Shown: positions 51,101 through 63,100 of the stretch, piece after piece
How the letters are laid out: each line of letters starts with the position of its first letter
Numbering within the stretch: position 1 is the first letter of the stretch
Assembly: GCF_012273895.1 (NCBI RefSeq)
Contig: NC_052102.1
Coordinates: 9,852,002 to 9,916,001, forward strand
DNA: 64,000 bases
Reading direction: 5' to 3'
DNA from: Zerene cesonia
Lineage: Eukaryota; Arthropoda; Insecta; Lepidoptera; Pieridae
Made by a program: the position numbers and the translations under genes
The notes under the pieces: generated by a model
Database searches by the model: none
What the model saw: only the letters and a program-made list of their open reading frames with translations
Told to the model about the DNA's origin: nothing

Positions 51101-54100
51101 TAATTGTATGACAGAGTTGATGGTCACCGGCCATAATAGGAACACGATAAAGGAGGTGATCCGCATTCGTAGCGCTGTTCGCATGTTAATTATTGTATCG
51201 TTTATGGGAACTTCTAGAAAGATCCGTTGTATCCATCCGATTACCGAATATGCGTTTGACTATTTGACTAAAAAACGTACATACATTCATGCTATGGACT
51301 CCCTTTGCGAACCATTTATACAGCCACTAGATTTCAATGACAAGAACGTAATGAGTAGATACTTTCACCCCGGCTCCGTTCGTTTTGATCGGAGGTAATT
51401 ATAAAATACGAATATAACGCTTAGGAATAATGTACGCTACATGCTTCTAACTCCAGTAGTCCAGAAAGGAATATGTGTTTTGGACAGTTGACTAGTTTCG
51501 CAATTAACTATGTACAAACATACATAAAAAACTATCTTCTCTATTTATAACATCAGTAGACAGTACCAGTAATTTGATTGGAAGCTTTCGCTTTAAACTA
51601 TAACCTATATGTACTTGTATTTATTTACTAAAAAAGAAAAAAAACCAATTCATTCATATTATTTCGTTTAACACCTTTCCCGAGGGTACCAGGTCACAAT
51701 AAAATTTCAATAACACATAATCCTTTCGGGTGTGATAAAAAATTAATCTTTAAATTAAAATATACAGGTAAAAATTCCTCAAACATTGAGCCTACATCCT
51801 TATAATAGTGTTGATATTTTACAGATTAATAGTTTAAACCACAGCATAAAAGGAAAACATACAGTAGTTCAACAGTCTTTGATCTCATTGAAAAAGTCGT
51901 TAAATGTTGCGGTTATATAAATAATAATGATAAAATTTACGCCGCAGCCCCAGCCCTTAAACATGTCCCGAGCTGCTAACAACATAGCGTATGTAGTTTT
52001 GGCTCGTTCCTCCCTCGCCTTGCCCCTCGCCCCGGACGATTGACCTGCCTGAATGTCTTCATTGCCCGACGGTATGTATTATTAGACTGTGTATGTGATG
52101 ACGATAAACCAACGGAATTCCTATCAAAGAGTAACTTAAAATGGCTACCTTATCTAATTATGACATCAACACTTACACATTCAGTAGTTTAAATAGTTAT
52201 TTTCTAACAGATAACTAAATCGCCTTCAAATTGTCCGAACTTGATCAAATATAAATAGGCTCACATGGTAGGCAACAACTTTTAAATAAAAAAAAAATCA
52301 TATGAATCTGTTCTCACTCAGTATAAAGTTATAAGGTAACAAACACATAAAAATACACACATACAGCCCAATTAATGACCTTCTCTTCTTTTGAAGTCGA
52401 TTGAATGGAACTTAAAACTATTTGTGACCCTGCTTCAATCCAATGTGTTCCAACATATGTATATAGCTAAGAACTATCTCATATGATAAAAGCAGTGGTG
52501 GCTCAGTGGTGAGAACCTCGGACTTCAAAATCGATAAGTCGGGGTTCGAGACCGGACGAGCGTGCAGGAAATAAATTGATTTTTCAATTTATCTGCGCAT
52601 GTAGGTAACATCACCACTGCTTAAAACGGTGAAGGAAAACATCGTGAGGAAACCGGCATGTCCAAGAATCAAAAGTTCGACGACATGTGACATCTGCCAA
52701 CCCGCACTTGGCCAGCCAGGTGGATTATGGCCTGAACCCTCATAGGAGGCCTGTGTCCCAGCAGTGGGAACAATAGAAGGGCTGATGATGATGATGATGA
52801 TGAAGAACTATCTCGAAGGACGATGCTTACGACAAATTCAAATAGAAAAACGTTTCGGAGTTACGGTGATTCATACAAACAATGATGACTTACAATACCA
52901 CCATTGGTTGATGGTTAAAAATAGAATGAATTAGCATACTCGGCCACGCGTTGCTGTCGCTGAGTAATAATTAAAAATATTAAGATTATAAATTATTCGG
53001 ATAATAACTTGGACCAAATTACACATAAAATGCCAAATTTCATCAACATCGGTCGAGATGGTGAATAGTTCATTGGGAACATACATCACGATACTGGATT
53101 TTTAAGATGTGTATGTATTCGTATGACACACACACATGTTAATTATGTTATGCAATCATAAATAACTCGGTAATTTTCCTCGATACATCGATGAAGAAAG
53201 TTGGCATTTCATTCACCTGTCCGATGTTTCAGATTTTTTGTATCCTTGCCAAAATCGATAAGTGAAAATATTACATGATAGATGTTGTAATACCTACATA
53301 GTATAAAACCTACATAGTATATCTAAGCATACAAATTACGCAACAGATTCTGATGGGGTATGTTTTAATAGATAGAGCGATTCAAGAGGAAGGTTGATAT
53401 GTATACTAGCGGTCCGCCACAGCTTCACCGGTGGTTCATATAATATATAACCCACAGCCTTCCTCAATAAATGGGCTATCTAACACTGAAAGAATTTTTC
53501 AAATCGGACCAGTAGTTTCTGAGATTAGTGTGTTTGTTTGAAGTGCGTTCAAACGAACCAACAAACATACAAACAAACAAACTCTTCAGCTTTATAATAT
53601 TTGTATAGATTATTAAATAGTGGGCAAAAGTTAGTCTACAAATATAGGCTTGCCGATTTAAATTTCGAACGTTAAGCCACGTGTTTGTAAACATTTATAA
53701 TCGATGTTTCGACTATGGGGTTAGTGGGTTAGTCAATCTGTTTCATTCTTACTTAGGTATAGAGCCTTGAAAGTGAAAGAGAGAGAACATTGATAAATAA
53801 ATCTATGTCATATTAGATAGAATAGATGTAATTCAGTATACTAATGTTATAAGTAGCAAGCACCGGATTAGCAAGCTGAAGTGGCAGTGGGCTGGCCACA
53901 TTTGTCGCAGAGCAGACAACCGCTGGGGCACTCGTATTACAGAGTGGAGACCACGGCTCGGCAAACGAAGCGTAGGGCGCCCTGTGACTCGGTGGAGTGA
54001 TGACATACAAAAGTGAAGATGATATAAAAAAGAAGCAGGCAAAAACTGGCAGCAAGAAACTTTTAATCGGGCCAAATGGCGTGCCATAGGAGAGGCCTAC

Positions 54101-57100
54101 GTCCAGCAGTGGACACACAAAGGCTGAGAACAAGAAGAAGAATGTTATAAGTGTTGATACTTTGGAAATGAAGACTTTTGAACGCGATCTAATCATTCCA
54201 TTAATTTACCCGACGTTTCGAACACTAGTCTCCACGTGACCACGTTCTTTGATAAATTGCGTTTAAAATCCGTTTCAGTCTTTAATATTAAAATGCGCCC
54301 GTAAAATAAAATACAAGAAAAGGTTAAGGGTTGATACTAGCATGCTTAGTGATAACGATTGTATTTATTTACCATACTTGCACATGAATTGGGTTGTTTG
54401 GTAATAATAAACTCAATGGAGCTGGTGGGACGCTTGATGGTAAGCGCTATCATCGGCCATGAACATTTGGTGAGGCATAAGGTTCATTGCAGACCTTACG
54501 CCTCTACAAATGGATTGCCGAGAGGAATAAAGGAAAGGACTGGGAAGGGTAAGGAAAAGGATATGGAACTTTGAGTAAATTTTAAAAGAGCATTATTAAA
54601 GTATGAAATTTTATCCTGGATTGATGACTGACAAGATATCAAATAGCGTTATATATTTTTTTTTATGTTATAGCAAGCAAGTGAGCTGGTGTTTCGCCTG
54701 ATGGTAAGCGATCACCACCGCCCGCCCTTTTAAGGGGAAAAAGATAAGGAAAGTATCGACGAGTGGACAGAAGGAATGGACTGAAAGGTGAGGAAAAGGA
54801 ATCAGGGCTTCCTCCTCCACTCACCGTACGAAACACAATAGCATGTTATTATTTCATACCAGTTTTATGTGGGTTGTAGAATTTCCCCGGTGCGAGCTGG
54901 CCCAATTCGTGCCGAAGCGTGCTCGACTCCCACATATTATTTTTTACATTCTATTATTATAAATCTCCCTCGGACATCTTGCCTTAGTACGTCAGTCTCG
55001 CAGAAACTATCAAAAGAGCAGAGTCTAATTAATCTTTAGTATCCACATACCTTCTATCATCTAAGAAAAAGTGTTTTTAACAAAAATCTTAACCGCCTTC
55101 AAACTGTCGGAACTAGACAAAATTTAAAATTGATCACATGATAACAGCTTTCGTATATAAAAAGAATCATCAATATCGGTTGACCTATCAAGGAGTTATC
55201 AGGTAACAATCACAAAAAAATAATAATACAGTCGATAACCTCCTCCTTTTTTGAAGTCGGTTAGAATCTATTTGCTATTATATAACGCAACATAGCTAAT
55301 TTCATATAAAGCAACATAGCTAACTTCATGAATACCTCCCCAAAATTCTCCTCTCTGTAGAAACTGCCTTCCGAATCGATTGTAAATGATAAAACCATGT
55401 AATGACTATTATATTCAAAAGCGCTTCTAGAAGACTAATCGAATGAATAAATAAATGTTTCTAGTTTGAGTTCAACTAATTACAACCAACCCCGTGAGTG
55501 CCGCTTAAATAATTGTCATTTGCCATCGACCCGGCCGGTGTCCTCTAACGAAACGCCAGGCTTTTAGCCTTTCATAATGAATATTATGAGATTACGTCAT
55601 AATGCTATCTATTCATATATGGCAGTTGAAGTATCAATATTTGACGATACTCGCTGTTTCGCGGTTCAACTAAATTAGAAAGTAGACTATAATATACTTA
55701 TTTGCGCAAATTTCTTGCCTTATCATCTCTTTTAGAGGTAAAGACTAACAAACATACAACAATACAAAGCGTTCACAATTAACCCAATACAATGGCTGAT
55801 AATTTATTTATGCCACAACATGCTGTACAAAAAGGTAAACAAAACAAACAAATAAATAAAATATTATAATCTTGTAAGACCAGTACGTTAATTTCAAGAA
55901 GCGACTCATTACAAATATAAGCGCATTATCCTAGACATAATCTTATTAAGACTGTGATGTTGAGTCAATGCATAATTGTATACAAAGCCAATCAGAAATG
56001 CTATACTGATTTTGACAGTGTTTAGCAACAAAAGTTTGATGATTTATTGTACGTGTTAAAATAATATAAAAAGTGACAACGATGCGATAATGACTTATGT
56101 GTAAAAATATTTTTATCATATCCATAAATGACAATGAATTGATCGATCGATTATCATGATTTTAACACACATATCACAGTCAGAGTTTGATATCTCCCTT
56201 TAACCTGCGGAGCGAAGTGAGCACTCATTTATGAGTAAACTAGCTGCGCCGCGCGGTTTCACCCGCGTAAGTCCGTATCCAGTAGGAATATCGGGGTAAA
56301 AAGTTGCCTATATGTTATTCCAGTTTTCCAGCAGTCTACGTACCAAATTTAATTGCAATCGGTTCAGTAGTCTTTGCGTGAAAGCAACAAACACACACAC
56401 ACATCCTTACAAACTTTCGCATTTATAATATTAGTAGGATAGTAGGATATTAAATGTCATCATAACTCACTTGAACATTTAACACAAAATACAATAGATG
56501 ATGCATTTTGTAATGTCACCGTCGGCTACGGAGCTGGCGAGTCGATTGATTGTAAGCGCTACCATCGCCCATGAACATTTTGAGAGACGTAAGGTTGATT
56601 GCATATATTACGCCCCTACAAATAGATTGCCGAATTCAAATTGGACAGGGATTAAGAAAGGATTGACGAGAGGAATAAAGGAAAGGACTAGGATAAATAA
56701 AGAAAAAGATATGGGCCTCTGGCTCCCCCAACCACCGAACGAAACACAGCACCATTCAGATATTTCTCGAAAACAGAAGTAAAACGTTAAACTCTACGGA
56801 AACTCCTATTCGAGAAGCGGTTTCGTTTCCATTAATGCAATCTTCTTCTAATTGCGGCGAAGGATACGCACATACATAGGTAATTACCGAATACAGAATT
56901 ATGCTCACTATAAATAAACAGTCGCAATGCGGTGCGTGCGTTGCAGTTACTGGGATTCTGTTATGTCACATCTTACGTGCGAATGTTCTCGCCTTGTTGC
57001 TCCTATTGGTTTTATAAGGGACAGGAGAGGGACGGAACGTGGTCTTATTGTTCGAAAATCAAAAATTCCTAGCTGGAAAACGGTTGTGGTCACTAACTGT

Positions 57101-60100
57101 TAAAATTAGGCGGGAAAACGCGATCGGCGTTGTTGTCATTACGATACAAGATTTGTTCAAAGAGATAATATTACTCTAATAACTGGCCGGAACATATAAT
57201 ATGATGAAACACTATCGAAGGTGACTGCTGAGCTATTATAAGATACTTCAGTAAGAACACAAGTATCTAATCAATATTGCTAAGCTTAGAGTTCCATTTC
57301 AATAATTGTGTGGACATTAGGGTATTTAGATGTACAAAGTATTCATCAATAATAAACAAAAGTTAAAAAGCTGTTACATTATGTAAAACATCAAATCGTA
57401 ATCCATATTTTTAATCAGCTTTCAATGACCCCAATTGTATTTCTAAGAAACGCATTTAGAATCACGCAAATGCAACGAATTACAGCATTGAGCGCCAACA
57501 CTCCGCGTCCGTCACCCGACGCCCTTGGGCAGGGACGACGAGTGCAAATCTCGACACCAATAAACTGTCGATGGGCAATTTGAAGCAATTATGCAAATAA
57601 CCCATTTAAACAATTCAATGTATGGGAGATGTCTGCTTCAATTCCTATCAATGATTTCAGTTGGCAATGATTTATTAGACACAATTGATATTGAGACGGC
57701 AACGCTGTCGAATTAATCGTCTGAATGGAAATTTAACGAAGTATGCCTGGAATGGAGACGTCAACTTATCGTGATGCCTATCAGAGTTATTTCGGTGTAA
57801 CTTATCCAATAGTAGATGAAAGGTTTCACTTCTTCGTAAAGAGGCTGCTATAAAACGGTACAATTCATAACCTTTTACAATGTAGGTATTTTAATGTAAT
57901 CTATACTTATCTATACTTATATTATAAAGCTGAAGAGTTTGTCTAATTGTACGCGCTAATCTCAGGAACTACTGGTCCGTTTTGAAAAATTCTTTCAGTT
58001 TTATGTAGCCTATTTATTGAGGAAGGCTTTAGGCTATATATGTACTTATTTTTTGTATTTTTTTTTTTTATGTACCACAGGCGAAGTCGGGGTGGAACGC
58101 TATTGTTAATATGACTTTCAATTGTTTGATGACAGGTTAACGTAAAATTGTAACGTAATGATTGATCATACAAGCATTCATATTATCATAGCTTTGAAAA
58201 CCACTCAAATTTCATAAAGAGCCAAGGAATTTTTAAAACAACGGCCAGAAGAATTTAAACAAACAATAGCAGATCTCAACAGCCATACATATAACATGGT
58301 ACGCGTGGAAAAATTTGACGATAATATTTTGATAGAATCAATGAAACAATATGTGAGGATAGTGTTTCGTGAGAAGCATACTCAAGTGTTATAACACTGC
58401 TGTAAGACAAATAGCATTATTTACAGTTTCACGACATTACGGTCACGAAACTCAAACACAATTCGTCATAACCAGAAATACAAACGCGGTATATTAGAGT
58501 TTATGATTAAAATTTGTAATGTTTTTTTCCATTAGCACAATTCGTATAGCTGATTCTTTATCCGACAATTGAATGCGCGAGTTATGATAGCGACAGGTTA
58601 TTTAATCTGTGAAGTTTATTGTTTCCATGGCAACGACAAAAGGCTGCAACAAAACCTACTTTAGAAGCTATCACACCGATTGGTAATAAAGCTGGTCCCT
58701 CGTTTCTTTCGCTTAATTCCATTTATATTGCTGTCATTAAGAACTTTATTTCTTTAATTTCGTTTGCTGGTTATTTTTTAAATGATTTTAGCATAATATG
58801 GTGCTGGAATGCCATGAATATGTTTAACCGACGTCCCCCAGTAACGAAGTTCCCAATATGGTCCCATTGCAGAATTTGGAGTGATACTTCCTTAGAAACA
58901 TCGGTGCTCTTGTTTGTAGATAACATGTAGAGAACAAAACGTTTGTAGACAACATCATAACCTTTAAAATAAACATGGCATAATTACGACCGCTAACTTA
59001 GGAATTTCGTCTGATTCTTTAACAAACAGAACCAGGCGGCGCGAGCGCAACACACATCGAAAACATACCCAGTAGGTACAATCCAAGAACATTGAAACAA
59101 ACTTAGTCTTACGAACGAAATGCAAATGCCGCACGTGAATATTCGCACAGAACCGATTACGAAGTGGCGTTACGAATAATTACAAGTGTGTATAAATACC
59201 GGGGTGCACGTAATATTGAAGGTTTCCGCATCGCATCCGAACCGCGTTTACAGAACTCACTGAAACAATCTAGCGGCCAACCGAGTCTTCCGCAAAATGA
59301 ATTAGTTTCAAAGTAAATATGGGGTTGTCAGCCGTGAAGGCTGTGGCTCTGGTAATGACGGGCAAACTGTTGATTTATTTACCCACAGTTTTAAAAGCAG
59401 ATTCGTTGTATCATACTTTCCTGGTTATTGTGTGTGATACAACGCGATGAATATGTTATAAAGTGGAAATCTAATATATAAAATTCTCGTGTCACAGTTT
59501 TCGTTGCCAAACTCCTCCGAAACGGCTGAACCGATTCTTATGAAATTTTGTGTGCATATTGGGTATGTGTGAGAATCGGCCAACATCTATTTTTCATCCA
59601 CCTAAATGATAAGAGCAAGGCAAAACAACGTTTGTCGGGTGCATCTAATCTTATACATAAAAATCAATTGCTGTTCGTTAGTCTCGCTTAAACCCGAGAA
59701 CGGCTGAACGGATTTATCTTATTTTGGTCTTGATATGTCCGTGGAGATCTAGGGAAGGTTTAAGAGGATAGAACGATAAGAAAAATATGTGGAAACAATG
59801 TTCTTTGGCGTTGCGAAGTTCGCCGGGACAGCTAGTAATCCAATATATTTCAAGCAATAAGGCTATTAAATAGGTTCACAAATAATTCTTGTTCATTCAT
59901 TTTTCAATGTAAAAACAATACAAATACTTTATATTAGAACAATTTCGAACCTTACATCGAAGCCATCGACTTGCATCACACAGGATTTACTAAGAATTGA
60001 TAACCCTGAAAGCAAGTACCCACCACAATGTATACAGAATAGACCAGCGCACGTGGCTGATGGATGAGTCATGAACGAAACTTGGAAAATATTTTTTAAA

Positions 60101-63100
60101 CATTATTGGTTTATAATAGAACTAGCTGCGCCCCGCGGTTTTACCAGCGTAAGTTCGTATCCTTTAGGAATATCGGGATAAAAAGTTGCGTTATTCCAGT
60201 TGTCCAGCTGTCTACGTACCAAATTTCATTGCAATCGGTTCAGTAGTTTATGCGTGAAAGAGCAACAAACGCACACACACATTCTTACAAACTTTCGCAT
60301 TTATAATATTAGTAGAATTAGTAGGAAGTAGGATAGGATTTACTAATCTATTCCATCACACATGAACAGAAAGTAAACCTGCCAGTCTCTGTGTCACATT
60401 TCAATGTACGAGGTAAGATTTTCTTTATCATTTTGATATATGATAGCCTTAGAGACCTATGCCATATGCGGAGCACAGAATATAACATACGTTTTATAAA
60501 ATAGTATTTTTGTTCGTCATTATCAATAGCTACACTAGCTTATCGCCCGTCGCTTCGCCCACGTTAGTCAAACAAATCCGCGATTTTCCCGTTTTGTTTC
60601 CGATCCCGTCGATGATCGATATGGATGATAATGGATTTGGAAGGAGAACTACTAATACAAACTATTTCTATACCAAATTTCATCCAAATTCAGTGGTTTA
60701 GGAGTGAAGAAGAGACAGACAGATCACTTTCCCATTTAGAGTAACAATAGGAATATACTATCGCCTCTATTCAGCGGATAGATACTTGAACACTCGTCTG
60801 TATGTGCGACAACAGTGCCCAAATAAATATTACGCTATCTCCCCAAATGATTTATCCGTAGGCGTTACAAGAAATCGCTCGAGTGACGAAAACCAGTGGA
60901 GTTCACGTTTGTTTTGAAATAGAAGAAGTTCGCAAAACCATACGCCAGATCACCGATCACAATTCGCGGAATATCAATTTATTTATACTTCACGTACAAG
61001 TGTTATCTTGGAAAGAAGTATTGGGTTGCGAGCTGTTTTACGAACGAAACGGGCTGGTGTCTTTTAAACTGGATAAAATTGAAAATGTTAAAAGAGCGAA
61101 ACTTCTAATCTTACCTTTTATCTTTACGAGATTTTTGCACAATTAATGTTCCGTTACACCCTTTTTGAATATAAATAAGTAGGATCGAACAAAAACACTA
61201 TATCGCATATGTTATTGCAGTAATTTAAACATGAATTTAAAAAGTGTTTTTCATTATTTAGATGTATTTTTAAAGTTGTGATATAGAACTCGAGGAAAAA
61301 AAATTCAAAGCTGTGTCTAAATAAATCTACTAGAGATGTGAGACCGACACAAACAGTTTCCAAAGTGTCTTACTTTAATTGTTATTTTTTTTCATGTAAT
61401 AGTGGGCAACCGAACTGGTCGTTCGCCTGATGGCAATATTACCAGTGTCCATGAACATTTACAGATGTTGCGTCTGTGCAAATGTGTTGACCGCTTTCAA
61501 TGGGTAGCTATACGGAACGGATTGATGGCTGCAATAAAGGGATGGACTGGGCAGGGTGAAGAAAAGAATACGGACGTTGGTAATCTATACTAATTTTATA
61601 AAGCTGAAGAGTTTGTTTGAACGTACTAATTTCAGGAACTACTGGTCCGATTTGAAACATTCTTTCAGTGTTAGATAGCCCATTTATTGTAGGAGGCTAT
61701 AGGCTATATATGTACCAAGGGCGAAGCCAGGGCGGACCGCTATTCAGTCATAACTAAGACACATATATCAACCTAGGCTAGATAATACGTCAGATTTAAT
61801 CGCGTGTTCAATGATATTTATATCAGCCTGTGGAGTGTAGAGTAAAGGGGAAACCACAACGTAAAATGTGGTTACATTCACTCGTACTTCCCATACTTAT
61901 TACGCGCGGTTTTGCTTGCGTATTTGTATGGAATTGAATAAATTACTAAACAATTTTAATTAGGTCCGATGTTGTAAAAAAACTAAACGAATAATATCAT
62001 AAAAGTGGAACCGTTGAAAATGTATGCTGTAACACCAGGATTTTATTTTCCTATATCTATAACATCTTAATATATATAAATCTCGTGTCACAATGTTTGT
62101 CCTCAATGGACTCCTAAACCACTTAACCGATTATAATAAAATTCGCACACCATGTGCAGTTCGATCCAACTTGAGAGATAGGATAGTTTAAATAATTTTA
62201 ATTACGATAAATGACAACCCGGGCGGAGCCGGGGCGTGCAGCTAGTATCTAGTATTTTTGAGCAATTGGCAGAAAAGTATAGAAAGGGTAATAAGAATAG
62301 TAAATACTAAAATATTGTTTCTCAACGATTCAAAACTAATAAACAAAACTTTGTGTATATACTTAAGTATGGATGTTTTCCTCTTTAACTCAAAATGGTT
62401 GAACTGATGCGAATAAAATTTTACATAGAGATTGAATAGTATGATTATTATCCTTTCATATTTCACGCGGAGGAAGGAGCTGGTGGGTCGTCTGATGATA
62501 AATGACTCCCAATAGGACGAGGATTTCACATAATTGTAGTCAGCTTCAATAATCTTACGAAACACAGTAGCATTCGCATGCTATGACTCTCATCCGTCTC
62601 ATTCCGTGGGACTGTCGCAACTTCCCCGTAACAAACCAACATTCATCCACGATACAATATACACCATACACCATACGGGTACCACGCGAAGCCGCAGCCT
62701 GCAGCCAGTATACAGATTAAACTGCCATCAAGGACATTTGCAATGGACACGACGATGGAAACATCGCGACGTACCATAATCAGATGACAAGCGGATTCTA
62801 AACGCAACAGTCGTAATTATCTCGATTGCTCGGATTAAGAAAAAATTGTAAGACGCTTAGAATGTCCTTCGCGAAATCTATTATGTTTTCATACAAATAA
62901 ACTCATTAGAAATTAAAAGCGTTACGTACAAGCGTACAAATTGGCTACGTACGTTTATGTGTTTTCATTGAAATAAATTGTAAATTAGATTGGTTATTTT
63001 GAATGAGTTTCTTTATTCGTAGATTAGTTTCGGATGTTAATAATTGTTTAACACTATACATACGTATAATGTATAAGTAGCTGCTGTTCAGTATCGAGTA

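Noticed and set aside
51078..51398. 106-codon plus frame
   Set aside because: It ends in what looks like Helitron-like debris (CACCCCGGCTCCG); no motif or splice partner.
52493..52570. tRNA gene
   Set aside because: Pol III boxes are present, but the cloverleaf is incomplete and the sequence continues into a SINE body with target-site duplication.
53813..54196. 127-codon minus-strand frame with apparent hydrophobic start
   Set aside because: Antisense of the RTE LINE fragment, which reads correctly on the plus strand.
58619..58930. 103-codon plus frame with hydrophobic middle
   Set aside because: Composition is AT-rich intronic; no conserved motif, promoter or splice support.
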